A stretch of DNA of 64,000 bases from Novipirellula herctigrandis (GCA_007859835.1 SJPJ01000001.1:2259771-2323770), one strand, 5' to 3'; positions 51,883 to 61,399 are shown, numbered from the stretch's first letter. Translations and numbers: made by a program. Notes: generated by a model not told the origin, from the letters alone.

Positions 51883-53421
51883 TTAATCAGTTGCGCGGGC
51901 GTGGAAGTCCCGTGTCTTTTCTCTCAGTTTCTCAAGTACCGCTGCGTATTCGGGATTGGAGATGAGGTTGTCCTGCTCATGCGGGTCTTCTTTCAGATCA
52001 TAGAGTTCTTCAATCACCGGATCATGTTCAAAGTAGGCGAAGTACTTGTAGCGTTCCGTGCGCACGCCGCGGCTGCGATACGATCGCTTATTCGCAATGA
52101 GCTCTATGTTTTGAGCATCAGGGGTGACTCCCTTTTTTCGCCCTTTACCAAGAAGTTCCTGAATAAAGAAGTTTTCCATCAGCACGGTGTCACGCCATTT
52201 GGACAAGTCTTGCGTGCCTGCAAGCAATTGACCCAAGTCGCGTCCCTTCATACTTGGCGGAACTTCCAATCCGGCCAGAGAAAGAATTGTCGGAGCGATG
52301 TCGACCGAGGACACCATCGCGTCTACTCGGCTGCCGCGCCGCGACTTCGGGGCGCGGGGATCGAAAACAATCAGCGGCTGCTTCATCGCTTCATCGTAAA
52401 GAATCGCCTTGTCAAACAGCCCCTGCGAACCGTGGAAGCGACCATTGTCGCTGGTGTAAATCACGACGGTGTTTTCCAGCACGCCCATTTCCTTCAGCTT
52501 GTCCATCAATCGTTTGACTTGCTGGTCGACCGTGTACCCCTGCACGGCAAAACGACGAGTCCTTCGTTGATACTCTTGCGGTGTCGATGTTCGATCCCGA
52601 TGCAGATAGACACCACGGGCATGATCTTTCAGCACCTGCGGCAGCTTTTCGTTTTCCCCTTCCACATAGTTTTTAGGAACCCACATCGGCTTGTCTTTAA
52701 AAAGTGCCACATGCGGACCATACATATCGCTGTCGCGATCGTTCTTGACGGCATCAAAACTGATCGAAAGACAGAAGGGCTGCCCCTCAGGTTGCGTCTC
52801 CAGAAAGTGAATCATCGAATCTCCCTTGATCAAAGTTCGCTCTTTAGGATCGCGGTCTTTTCGATAGATGTGCTGCAATTTTTTATCGTCCGCAGGAAAA
52901 TGAGGCCCCTTCTTGCTGGTCGTGGAAATCCCCGTGTAAAAATCGAAGTGCTCAGCGACGGTCTGTGGCAGGTCTTCCAGCCGAACGCCAAACTTGCCCA
53001 CGAAACCCGTACGATAACCCGCCGCTCGCAGTTGGGCCGGATAGCTGTCGGCAAACTCCTTTGCGGGCAGCGTGCGGTTATAGGGATAGGTAAATCCGCA
53101 TTGATGATCCGAAAAGTAGCGTCCCGTAAACGTTGTGGTACGACTCGGCATGCAAATCGCCACCGCGTAGTAGGCATTGTCGAAAGCCACGCCACTGGCT
53201 GCGAGCTTGTCGATGTTGGGAGTGAGTACATCGGTCCGGCCATAACAACCAAACGTATCCCAACGCTGGTCGTCACTCATTACAAAGACGATATTGGGGC
53301 GATTGGCTTCACGCTTGGCAAGCTTGTCGTCTGCATTGGCCTGGCCCATCGCAAATGCGGTGTTGGCTGCGACCAACAACCCAAAAGCCAGCCCAGTTTT
53401 CCTCATGCTATTGTTCTTCAT
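51883..53421 (-). CDS. Secreted S1 sulfatase
   Basis: The 512-residue protein has a signal peptide (MRKTGLAFGLLVAANTAFA), FVMSDDQRWDTFGCYG (about 46-61), the formylglycine motif CMPSR at 90-94 (AICMPSRTTTFTG), and VIYTSDNGRFHGSQG. FCLSISFDAVKNDRD is the usual strand after the metal site. C-terminal LYDLKEDPHEQDNL is complete. It lies 15 bp after the first gene of the block and 174 bp before the next, so the three form the start of the transcript. Confidence 0.94.
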   Translation of the reverse strand: MKNNSMRKTGLAFGLLVAANTAFAMGQANADDKLAKREANRPNIVFVMSDDQRWDTFGCYGRTDVLTPNIDKLAASGVAFDNAYYAVAICMPSRTTTFTGRYFSDHQCGFTYPYNRTLPAKEFADSYPAQLRAAGYRTGFVGKFGVRLEDLPQTVAEHFDFYTGISTTSKKGPHFPADDKKLQHIYRKDRDPKERTLIKGDSMIHFLETQPEGQPFCLSISFDAVKNDRDSDMYGPHVALFKDKPMWVPKNYVEGENEKLPQVLKDHARGVYLHRDRTSTPQEYQRRTRRFAVQGYTVDQQVKRLMDKLKEMGVLENTVVIYTSDNGRFHGSQGLFDKAILYDEAMKQPLIVFDPRAPKSRRGSRVDAMVSSVDIAPTILSLAGLEVPPSMKGRDLGQLLAGTQDLSKWRDTVLMENFFIQELLGKGRKKGVTPDAQNIELIANKRSYRSRGVRTERYKYFAYFEHDPVIEELYDLKEDPHEQDNLISNPEYAAVLEKLREKTRDFHARATD

Positions 53422-53436
53422 GTTTTCACATTCTAC

Positions 53437-55317
53437 CTATTTGGATTCCGCAACCGCCTGCGCCGTCTCTGACGGATGGTTGGTGCGAGTCGATTTTTCC
53501 ACATCAGGATAGCTGACCAGGAAATTATTCTCGTCGATCAGGTTAATCACATAGTGGGTTGTTCCAGCGGCCAACGTGGCTGAGCCCTTGTTTTCGGGCA
53601 ACAATTTTGCTGGCGTACGAAACCACTCCTCCTGAAATTCTCCACCGTTGGATGTGTAGATCAACTGAGCCCGAATAACCTTCGCGCCATGTTCCTGATA
53701 GGTAAACTCAACAACATCGCCATCTTGTTTCAAAGAAAGGACTGTTGGAACCTTTTCCTTATTCGCTAGCGAATGTTTGCAGTGCGGGTTGAAATAGGGA
53801 TAGCTGGCTCTCATCTCCGTCAACCTCTCGGTAAGCTCCGCGTTCATGGCCCGCGTTTTTTCCGGCATCGAAGCGGCGAGGTTTTTAGACTCTTCAATGT
53901 CTCCCCGAATCTGTTTGCCGTCCTTCGTTTCGTACAACCGGTAAAGCTCCAGCTCTGGAGCATCGTCTTTGTGGTCGTAGTTCCGAATGAGCTTGTAATC
54001 CCTGATGCGAATCGTGCTCTCCAACGCGATGCTGTTTGGGAAATGCCACAACATGGTATCACGGACTGAACCGTCGTCTTCTTTCACCAACTCCGGATCG
54101 GTGGGGTCGTTCTTCAGCAGCTCGGAAATGTCACAGCCGTCGAACTGTTTCCCTTCGGGTTTCTGCGTGCGAGTCCACGAAAGAATGGTGGGATAGAAAT
54201 CGAGTCCGTTGATCATCACATCCGACTGCACACCGGCATCAATACCGGGGCCAACAATGATCAGCGGCACACGCGTGCCACCCTCCATGGCAGAAATCTT
54301 GCCACGATCAAGCGGGTAATTATCCGTGATATTGTCGCCGGGCATCCTTTCCATGCCGCCATTGTCGGAGGTAAAAATGATGTACGTGTTTTCGCTTAGC
54401 GTATGCCCCGGCCAACGCGGGTCTTGGGTGGTTTCCAGGGCCTGGAACAGTTTTCCAACGTAGTAGTCGAGTTCTTCCACCATCGCACAGTAAAAGGGAT
54501 TGGTCTGGCCCTCGCCTTTCCACTGCTGCGGATTTTCCGGCAGTTCCACTCCGAGCTTGTCGCAGTATTTTTTCAGCAGCCGCTCGCTGCGCGTATGAAT
54601 CGGTGCGTGGACAAGCTTGGTGGCATAGTACAGAAAAAACGGTTTGTCTTTGTGTTCATCCAAAAACGCGAGTGCGTCGATGCTGTTCTGGTGGGTTGCA
54701 AATCCATTGTCATCCAGGCGATATGGATCGTTAGGCTTGTCAGTTGCGAACCCGGTCAAGCGATGCGGCCGCATACGGGTGGTTGTTCCCGCGTTGCGTT
54801 GCGACCAATCGAAGCCTTGATCTTCCGGTTGCGGAAAAGCATTGTGCTTGATTGACATGTGCCACTTGCCACAGTGGCCGGTCGTGTAACCGTTGGTTTT
54901 CAGCGCCTCCGCGATTGTTACCGTTTCCGCTGACATGTGCCCGCGGTACCACGGCGGCATCATGCGGTGCTGTGTTTTATGATAGGGCGCGGGCGGCTTG
55001 CCGCCGACAACATGAGTAAGCTGAGCACGAGCCGGATGATCACCGCTCATGATCGCACTGCGGGTCGGGGCGCAGGTCGGGGCCGGCGAATAGGCCTGCC
55101 AGAACATGACGCCCTTTTCGGCCAACGCATCAATATTCGGCGTTTCCATCGGCGATGGTTCGTCAATGTCGTAACACTTCACATCCTGCCAACCCAGGTC
55201 ATCGGTCAATAGCAACACCACGTTAGGTTGCGGACGCGTCTCCTCAGCAAAGAGGCACACCGATCCCAATATCACAAGAATGGAAACAGCGAATGGTCGT
55301 TTTCTGAATCGGCGCAT
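53437..55317 (-). CDS. Secreted S1 sulfatase, first gene of the block
   Basis: The 626-residue protein has a signal peptide (FAVSILVILGSVCLFA), LLLTDDLGWQDVKCYD (about 35-50), the formylglycine motif CAPTR at 82-86 (TCAPTRSAIMSG) and FTSDNGGMERMPG. A C-terminal beta domain (about 500-600, KLLPENKGSATLAAGTTHYV) follows. It is the closest relative in the window of the sulfatase at 30737-32836, which has the same plan plus EF-hands. The two stand at opposite ends of the block. Its promoter should lie at 55318-55600. Confidence 0.94.
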   Translation of the reverse strand: MRRFRKRPFAVSILVILGSVCLFAEETRPQPNVVLLLTDDLGWQDVKCYDIDEPSPMETPNIDALAEKGVMFWQAYSPAPTCAPTRSAIMSGDHPARAQLTHVVGGKPPAPYHKTQHRMMPPWYRGHMSAETVTIAEALKTNGYTTGHCGKWHMSIKHNAFPQPEDQGFDWSQRNAGTTTRMRPHRLTGFATDKPNDPYRLDDNGFATHQNSIDALAFLDEHKDKPFFLYYATKLVHAPIHTRSERLLKKYCDKLGVELPENPQQWKGEGQTNPFYCAMVEELDYYVGKLFQALETTQDPRWPGHTLSENTYIIFTSDNGGMERMPGDNITDNYPLDRGKISAMEGGTRVPLIIVGPGIDAGVQSDVMINGLDFYPTILSWTRTQKPEGKQFDGCDISELLKNDPTDPELVKEDDGSVRDTMLWHFPNSIALESTIRIRDYKLIRNYDHKDDAPELELYRLYETKDGKQIRGDIEESKNLAASMPEKTRAMNAELTERLTEMRASYPYFNPHCKHSLANKEKVPTVLSLKQDGDVVEFTYQEHGAKVIRAQLIYTSNGGEFQEEWFRTPAKLLPENKGSATLAAGTTHYVINLIDENNFLVSYPDVEKSTRTNHPSETAQAVAESK

Positions 55318-56104
55318 TTGATTTCGCTCAGCAATTGTTTTCGCTACTCAAGCGGGTCTGGATTTGCGACTTAAGTGTAATCGACATCAGTCGCAAATGC
55401 AGTTCAGAATGCGACAGCGCACTAACGTTTTGCGACATCCATTTCATGCCGTTGCCATGTGGTGGGAGTTTCATTTGGCAAGAAAATCTGGGCAGAAAAA
55501 TGCTCCGCCGCTTCCACCATTGACTTCCTCCTGCCTGTCTTTCCTCCGTTGCTTCCTTCACTTTGTTAATTCCGGAACCATCAGGAAACACGCATTCGCC
55601 TCCCTTGTCGCTTTAGAGCGACTGAAACATCTCTGTGTCGGTCGGCTACAAACGGGACGCGTTTTTGGTGATTCGCTAACTCGCGTGGTCGTGAACACCT
55701 CACGCAAAAGAAGCGGACGTAACTGGTCTGTGCTAGAAGACGCCAAGGTCTCGGAGTTCGCTCTTGTGTCCGTCGGTGATTCGCCTCCTGATTGCGAGCG
55801 GTTGCATCGACCGAAGCAGATTACGCTGTAGGCTAGCTCGCATCGGTGTATCGGACCGAATAGACAGCGAAAGGCCACTGATTTGTCACCACCACCCCTC
55901 TCTTTCACTGGGGATTTGTTCGCAGATTCGTCCCGAACACGACGTTTGGCGATCTTACCAACTCCGTCTCGACGAGAGGGCAAATACGAGGTTCCCCTAA
56001 AAAGCTCTTGGCAACATAATCCATACATCCCGAATGCGTTCGCTACATAGCCGGGATCATCGGACCGTGAAGCATGGCCTGATCGCTTCAATCGCTATGA
56101 CCAT
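55318..56104. other. Intergenic stretch upstream of the sulfatase block
   Basis: About 790 bases with no recognised gene. It should contain the promoter of the 14-gene block on the minus strand. AACTGCATTTGCGACTGATGTC near 55385-55406 and TTTGCGAC words recur. Several short open frames lack family resemblance. Confidence 0.4.
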
Positions 56105-56491
56105 TCACCATTCACCATTCACACTAGGCCGCCGGATCGCTTCGACGATCAGTGTCGCGATCTTTTTTCGTTGCTCTTCGCATAACGCCTGTGTCTCCCG
56201 TGTCGTGTCGAGAGTCGGTCTCGCCCGGTTGTTTTGCCCGGTTGTTTTGCCCGGTTGTTTTGCCCGGTTGTTTTGCCCGGTTGTTTTGCCCGGTTGTTTT
56301 GCCCGGTTGTTTTGACCAGTCACAGAGAGCAACGAATCCGGCGACGTCTGAAGCCGCTCGGGTAGAGAGTCGGAGACAAGTTCCGAACTTCTCGGGTTGG
56401 CGACCCGATCTCGCTGCCACCGCAGCACCGCACGCCCCAACAAACACGCCACCCGTGTCACCTGATCCGCCGGCAATACCGAATCCTGCAT
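56105..56491 (-). CDS. Hypothetical small protein with expanded 13-residue repeats, start inside direct repeat A
   Basis: The 128-residue frame starts MQDSVLPADQVTRVACLLGR at an ATG preceded by GGAGGGGAG, a strong ribosome binding site. A second frame at 63319 starts with nearly the same 47 residues. After DSLPERL the sequences part. Here seven copies of a 13-bp unit give a GQNNRAKQPGKTT-type 13-residue repeat (low complexity), then a short end. The function is unknown. The conserved start suggests a real gene family, while the later part looks degenerate. Confidence 0.45.
   Translation of the reverse strand: MQDSVLPADQVTRVACLLGRAVLRWQRDRVANPRSSELVSDSLPERLQTSPDSLLSVTGQNNRAKQPGKTTGQNNRAKQPGKTTGQNNRARPTLDTTRETQALCEEQRKKIATLIVEAIRRPSVNGEW
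56224..56314. repeat. 13-bp tandem repeat, seven exact copies
   Basis: Unit CCCGGTTGTTTTG at 56224, 56237, 56250, 56263, 56276, 56289 and 56302. There are no spacers, so this is not a CRISPR. Perfect identity of the copies points to recent expansion. Confidence 0.95.
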
Positions 56492-56590
56492 CGCGTCTCC
56501 CCTCCAAAACAAACCAAACTTAAAAAGCAAACTCAACGACGCCTGTCAGGGTTACTAATGCAAACGGCGCGAGCAGATTTCCGGAAAATG
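56351..56590. repeat. Direct repeat A, about 240 bp, left flank of the TetR-DUF1254 module
   Basis: From AAGCCGCTCGGGTAGAGAG to TTTCCGGAAAATG the sequence matches 63179-63420 in the same orientation with only scattered changes (roughly nine of ten positions). It covers the ribosome binding site and first 47 codons of a small minus-strand gene and the region upstream of it. Confidence 0.93.
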
Positions 56591-56904
56591 AGCAGACAGC
56601 CATGGTTTTGGGATTAGGCCAGAGGTCGAGACAATCGATCGGCGCTGAGATCTCCGCAGAGTTCCTCAGTAAGCGAGAAATCCAAGCATGCGAATCGCGC
56701 GTCGGTGTCCAAGACGGACGGCAGTTTGGGCATCTCGAAAAATGCCGAGGATGGTCCAACCTCCGCAAGTTGCGGTCGGCCAAACTTAGTTTCCTGAAGG
56801 GGACGTTCTCGCCTATGGGCTCGTTAATCTATCGGCTTGATGAGTTGCTACAGAGGGCCTCCAAGCCATTGGTATCTACACAAGTACCAAACTGGCTTAA
56901 GTCG
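56591..56904. other. Intergenic stretch, no recognised feature
   Basis: About 310 bases between direct repeat A and a four-helix-bundle remnant. Open frames on both strands show no family. Nothing is called. Confidence 0.35.
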
Positions 56905-57200
56905 TTACCAACTGAAAAAGTTAAATTGAAAGTTGTAAATTGTAAAATCGCCTCCGTCAGCCAGCTTATTCATTTTTTGAAGGTTAGCCTTGGCTGTCAC
57001 GACTGACTTTCCAATGATGTTGCACAATTGGACGCATTCATCGAGAAGCGGCGTGATCCGATCATCAGATAGCCACTTCGCACCAATTGTCCCGCGATAT
57101 GCCAGCCTTGCCGAGTGTCCCGCAACGCATCTACCAATTTCCCAATGGGTGCTGCAAAATCCAACAATCGGTCTTCCAGATCTTCACCGCGCTGATCCAT
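56905..57200 (-). pseudogene. Four-helix-bundle protein remnant with internal deletion
   Basis: It begins at an intact ATG (MDQRGEDLEDRLLDFAAPIG, AGQLVRSG). The middle of the protein is then missing and the frame changes. The second frame gives LSDDRITPLLDECVQLCNII and GKSVVTAKANLQKMN, the last helix. Intact relatives of about 120 residues have another 45 or so between. It belongs to the same broad family as the remnant at 14825 but is a different branch. Confidence 0.65.
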
Positions 57201-57514
57201 CGATCTTCTCCACTGAAACGTTTCTAGATTTTCAAATTTACAATTGTCAATTTAGATTTTTCAATGACCTCGATTGCCCACGTAATCCTTTCCTGACTTG
57301 TGTAGATACCAATGCTCCAAGCAGACCCAACGCCAGCTGCAAAGTACCTGCGAACGCTGCCTCCGCAGGTTACGGACCACAGCGATTGAGCTCAAAAACG
57401 ATCGACTGAAGCGTTGTGAGGCGAAGCCGAGAACCTTTTCGGAATTTGATTTCGCTGGGCCAAGGCGGGACACTTCAAATCGCTTTCAAATTCGATTCGA
57501 CCGGCCCGTTGAAC
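57201..57514. other. Intergenic stretch upstream of the TetR gene
   Basis: About 310 bases. A frame from 57416 runs into the TetR gene but lacks family resemblance. The left part is AT-rich (57225-57265). Promoters of the remnant and the TetR gene are expected here. Confidence 0.4.
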
Positions 57515-57531
57515 ACTGACACACCGTCAGT
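57515..57531. promoter_or_regulatory. Candidate TetR operator
   Basis: ACTGAC-ACACC-GTCAGT is an inverted repeat with perfect 6-bp arms, 14 bases before the ATG of the TetR-type gene. Position and symmetry fit autoregulation. Confidence 0.45.
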
Positions 57532-57544
57532 TATTCTCAACGTC

Positions 57545-58198
57545 ATGTCGCATTGCAAGCTGAACTCGTCGATCCTGGAAAGTGTCCCCAGCCCAGCCGT
57601 CAAACCGCGAAAGTCGGAGCAGACTCGCACCGAGATTTTAGAGGCGGCGCTGGATTTCCTCTGGACGCAGCCGTTTCGCGATTTAACCGTGAACGAATTG
57701 ATGTCCAAAACCAGTGCCGGTCGGTCAGCGTTCTATCAGTACTTCGGCGATCTCTATGAGCTGATTGAAGCGCTCCTTTGCGGGCTGGAGGCGTCCATTT
57801 TGGATGTCGCAACTCCCTGGCTGCAGGGCGAGGGTGACGCTCTCGCACTTTTGAAAAAGTCACTGACCGGACTTGTGCAAGTCTGTTACGACGGCGGTCC
57901 GATTCTAAGGGCCGTTTCGGACGCAGCCGTCAGTGATGAACGCCTTGAGAAAGAATGGAATCGGTTCCTCGGCCAGTTCGACGATGCTGTGGCAGCACGA
58001 ATCGAGCAGCATCAAGGCCAAGGTTTGATCGCGTCGTTTGAGGCAAGACCTGTTGCGATGGCGCTAAACCGGATGGACGCCAGCCTGCTGATCCAAGCCT
58101 TTGGAAGTCGACCGCGTAGCCAACCAGAACCGATCCGTGAGGCGATCATTCGTGTCTGGACATCGACCCTTTACCCACAGATCGTTTGCAGTCCGTGA
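57545..58198 (+). CDS. TetR-family transcriptional regulator
   Basis: The 217-residue protein has the N-terminal HTH: SEQTRTEILEAALDFLWTQP and FRDLTVNELMSKTSAGRSAF followed by YQYFGDLYELIEALL, the complete TetR DNA-binding domain (about 24-80). The remaining helices would hold ligand. I chose the ATG at 57545 because the fold lies just after it and because a candidate operator lies directly before it. It stands 71 bp upstream of three DUF1254 genes on the same strand and probably controls them. Confidence 0.88.
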   Translation: MSHCKLNSSILESVPSPAVKPRKSEQTRTEILEAALDFLWTQPFRDLTVNELMSKTSAGRSAFYQYFGDLYELIEALLCGLEASILDVATPWLQGEGDALALLKKSLTGLVQVCYDGGPILRAVSDAAVSDERLEKEWNRFLGQFDDAVAARIEQHQGQGLIASFEARPVAMALNRMDASLLIQAFGSRPRSQPEPIREAIIRVWTSTLYPQIVCSP

Positions 58199-58269
58199 GG
58201 TGCAAGCGTGCAACCAAACCACCTTTCTCGTTTTTCCGACACCACTATCACTAACCAGAGCTTTACACC

Positions 58270-59766
58270 ATGAAGAAAATGATCTCGCTGAGTTTCTTCC
58301 TGACGGCTTTGACCGTTGCTCCCGCGTCGGCTCAGGTGAGCCAGGAGGTTCTTGATTCGATTTCCACTCCGAACGAAGTCGAAACATCGATCGGTACGCT
58401 CAAGTTTCTCGACGGAGCACCGCTGCCGGCGACTGCCGAGAAGGTCTACGACTACCTTGACACGACCCGGGCCATGGACACGTTTCTCAAGGGGATGCCT
58501 GGCGCTTCTCTCAAGGCGTTGATCGATGGCGCGCACTCCCTTGGCGCTGTCGAGGCCAATGAGGTGATGATTTTCGACAAGCTCATGGGGCCGGAGTCCC
58601 TCTTCTTGACCGGTAACAGTTCGACGGTCTACTGCATTCCTGATCTCGACCTGAAACGCGACGGGCCAACCGTGGTCGAAGTCCCCGACGGGCTGCTCGG
58701 AGCCGCCAACGACGCCTGGTTCCGTTACATCAACAACCTTCCGACCGCAGGAAAGTATCTCTACCTCCCGCCCGGCTATGACGGAGCGATCCCGGATGGC
58801 TTTGCCGTTTACCGTCCCAGGACGTACCGAATCTGGGTCTTTTTGCGATCGTCGGTGAAAGATGGTGACGTCCAGGCGGCTGCTTCCCTCTGCACGGAAA
58901 ACGTAAAGGTCTATCCGCTCTCGAAGTTCAAGGATCAGCCCGAGATGAAATTCGTCAGCGCCACCGGAAAGGCGTTCAATACCATCCACCCGAACAACAG
59001 CAAGTTCTATCACCACTTGGACGAAATCATCCAGTACGAGCCGCTGGGGATCATCGATGCCGAGACCCGTGGACTGTTTGCTTCGGTCGGTATCGAAAAG
59101 GGCAAAGAATTCGCGCCGGATGCGCGGATGCAAAAAATCCTGGCCGAGGGGGTCGCGCTGGGTAATGCCGCCTCGCGGTCGGTCGTCTGGTATCCCCGCT
59201 CTGGCAAGAACATGAAAGGCGTGCGCGTCTATCCCGACACCGACAGTGCCTGGATCATGGCCTACACGGCTCGCAATGTCTTCTTCAACGGCGAAGATGG
59301 CCGGACCATGAACACCGATGCCCGCGTCATGTTTCACTATCCCTACACCGCAGTGACCCCGGCGATGGCAGCCCCACGGGAAGGCACTGGATCCGACTAC
59401 GCCATCGCTTACGTTGATTCTGAGAAGCAGCCCTTCGACGGCTCCAAGACTTACCAGCTAACCATTCCGGCCGACCCGCCGGTGGGTAATTTCTGGGCAG
59501 TCACGGTTTACGATCCCCAAACTCGCTCCATGCTTCAAACCGAACAGGCTTCTCCGACCGTCGGTGGTAACACCGAGGGTCTTCGGAAAAACGATGATGG
59601 ATCCTATACGGTGTACTTTTCACCCGAGGCGCCGCAAGGAAACGAGAACAATTGGGTCCAGACGGTTCCCGGCAAGAGCTGGTTTGTGATCCTGCGGATG
59701 TATTCCCCGCTCAAGCCATGGATCGACCAGAGCTGGCGTCCCGGCGAGGTTGAACTGGTCAAGTAA
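58270..59766 (+). CDS. Secreted DUF1254/DUF1214 protein, copy 1
   Basis: The 498-residue protein has a signal peptide (MKKMISLSFFLTALTVAPAS). The DUF1254 part follows (about 50-190: YDYLDTTRAMDTFLKGMPGA, GPTVVEVPDGLLGAANDAWF and GKYLYLPPGYDGAIPDGFAV). The DUF1214 part comes at the end (about 375-490: KTYQLTIPADPPVGNFWAVT, YDPQTRSMLQ and LRKNDDGSYTVYF). Such proteins are exported, and their role is unknown. It is closest to copy 2. It is preceded by the TetR gene and followed after 115 bp by copy 2. Confidence 0.9.
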   Translation: MKKMISLSFFLTALTVAPASAQVSQEVLDSISTPNEVETSIGTLKFLDGAPLPATAEKVYDYLDTTRAMDTFLKGMPGASLKALIDGAHSLGAVEANEVMIFDKLMGPESLFLTGNSSTVYCIPDLDLKRDGPTVVEVPDGLLGAANDAWFRYINNLPTAGKYLYLPPGYDGAIPDGFAVYRPRTYRIWVFLRSSVKDGDVQAAASLCTENVKVYPLSKFKDQPEMKFVSATGKAFNTIHPNNSKFYHHLDEIIQYEPLGIIDAETRGLFASVGIEKGKEFAPDARMQKILAEGVALGNAASRSVVWYPRSGKNMKGVRVYPDTDSAWIMAYTARNVFFNGEDGRTMNTDARVMFHYPYTAVTPAMAAPREGTGSDYAIAYVDSEKQPFDGSKTYQLTIPADPPVGNFWAVTVYDPQTRSMLQTEQASPTVGGNTEGLRKNDDGSYTVYFSPEAPQGNENNWVQTVPGKSWFVILRMYSPLKPWIDQSWRPGEVELVK

Positions 59767-59881
59767 AACGCTGCGATTGATTCTGATTCCAACCCTGATT
59801 CGGATGAGGCGTTCAAAGCTGACCGCCGCATCCGGATAACTCTCTGTTAAAACACCATCGCCAATTTTTGGAAGAATTCAG

Positions 59882-61399
59882 ATGCACCAACTAAGACTGC
59901 TCACCTCGGTTGCGGTTCTCGCCGGATCGTTGACCGTTTCAACGCTCCCAGCTCAAGACGAACCGACCTACAAGGCCGACGTTCCCGACAGCATTAGCAC
60001 CCCCGACAGGGTCTCCACGAAGTACGTTGGCGAACTCGAGTTCAGGGATGGGTTTCCGTCCGACCAGACAGTCACCAACGTTTATGACTATCTGGATACA
60101 TCCCGGGCCGTCCAGGTCTTCCTTAGCTCCATGCCGGCGGCCTCGATTTACGGCTTGTTGGAGGGACACAAAAAAATTGGTTGCGAGGCGAATCACTCGG
60201 TCGGAATCACCGAGACGCTAATGAATGCCAGATCACTGTGGCTGACACCGCAGACGACGACCCCTTATGTGCATGGTGAAATCGATGTGAAGAACGGCCC
60301 GGTGGTGGTCGAACTGGGCTCGCCGGTGATCGGGCTAATCGACGATGCCTACTTTCGGTATGTGGGGGACCTCGGAGTGGTTGGTCCCGACCAGGGCAAG
60401 GGCGGCAAGTACTTGGTGGTGGGCCCCGACTTCAAAGGAGAAATCCCCGATGATTACTTCGTGCTAAAAACCAAAACATACCGCCAATGGCTGCTGATAC
60501 GCATCGTGGTTACCGGCGGTCAGACTCAGCAAGCCGTTGAGGCATTCAAGAAGACCTTCAAGATTTACCCGCTTGCCGACGCTGCGAATCCAAAGCCGAC
60601 GGAGTTCGTGAATCTCTCCGACAAGCAATACAACACCATTCACGCGAATGATGCTGGGTTCTTCGACGAGATAAACGCTGTCATCCAGTACGAGCCTGAA
60701 GATTCGTATGACCCGGAAATCGTTGGTTTGGCAGCTTCGATCGGTATCAAGAAGGGACAGCCTTTTGAACCTGATGACAGGATGAAGAAGATCCTCAAGG
60801 AGGCAGCAGCCATCGGGAATGCGGCGTCCCGGGCGATCCTGTTCCGACCGAGAGATGAGAAGGTGTTCTTCTATCCTGGAAAGCGCCAGTGGTATTCACC
60901 GCTTGCGGGTGGGAGCCATGAGTTCCTCGACCATGGGGCACGAGTGCTGGATGATCGGGTTGCATTTCACTACTACGCCACCGGGATCACGCCGAAGATG
61001 ACTCAACCGAAAGTCGGAACGGGTTCGGTGTATGAAATCGGATCGACCGACAGCAACGGGAAGGCGCTCGACGGCGGCAGGACGTATTCCGTCACCTTGC
61101 CGGCACCCATTCCGGCCAAGAATTTCTGGTCCTTCATGGTCTACGACAACCAGACCCGCTCGATCCTTGAAACGGATCAGAAGACCGGAGGCCTGGACAG
61201 CAACTCAGCAGCATTGAAGCTGAATGACGATGGCTCCGCGACGGTCTACTTCGGCCCTCAGAAACCAGAAGGACAGGAAGGAAACTGGGTGCAGACGATG
61301 CCAGGTAAGGGCTACAACGTGCTGCTGAGACTCTACGGACCGCTCCAACCATGGTTCGATAAGACCTGGATGCCGGGTGACTTCGAGCCTGTTAAGTGA
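59882..61399 (+). CDS. Secreted DUF1254/DUF1214 protein, copy 2
   Basis: The 505-residue protein has a signal peptide (MHQLRLLTSVAVLAGSLTVS), the DUF1254 region (YDYLDTSRAVQVFLSSMPAA, GPVVVELGSPVIGLIDDAYF, GGKYLVVGPDFKGEIPDDYF), a middle part with YNTIHANDAGFFDEINAVIQ and the DUF1214 region (GRTYSVTLPAPIPAKNFWSF, YDNQTRSILE). It aligns with copy 1 over its whole length at perhaps two of five residues, so the duplication is old. It is the middle gene of the set of three. Confidence 0.9.
   Translation: MHQLRLLTSVAVLAGSLTVSTLPAQDEPTYKADVPDSISTPDRVSTKYVGELEFRDGFPSDQTVTNVYDYLDTSRAVQVFLSSMPAASIYGLLEGHKKIGCEANHSVGITETLMNARSLWLTPQTTTPYVHGEIDVKNGPVVVELGSPVIGLIDDAYFRYVGDLGVVGPDQGKGGKYLVVGPDFKGEIPDDYFVLKTKTYRQWLLIRIVVTGGQTQQAVEAFKKTFKIYPLADAANPKPTEFVNLSDKQYNTIHANDAGFFDEINAVIQYEPEDSYDPEIVGLAASIGIKKGQPFEPDDRMKKILKEAAAIGNAASRAILFRPRDEKVFFYPGKRQWYSPLAGGSHEFLDHGARVLDDRVAFHYYATGITPKMTQPKVGTGSVYEIGSTDSNGKALDGGRTYSVTLPAPIPAKNFWSFMVYDNQTRSILETDQKTGGLDSNSAALKLNDDGSATVYFGPQKPEGQEGNWVQTMPGKGYNVLLRLYGPLQPWFDKTWMPGDFEPVK

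Noticed and set aside
51901-53472. 523-codon plus-strand frame opposite a sulfatase gene
   Set aside because: The minus strand encodes a complete sulfatase with all motifs. The opposite frame is His- and Arg-rich nonsense typical of a shadow.
56224-56314. Possible CRISPR array
   Set aside because: The seven 13-bp units are directly adjacent with no spacers, and there are no cas genes nearby.
58171-59337. Long minus-strand frame (388 codons) opposite DUF1254 copy 1
   Set aside because: It lies within a gene with a clear signal peptide and family motifs on the plus strand. The antisense frame has no family resemblance and is a by-product of codon bias.
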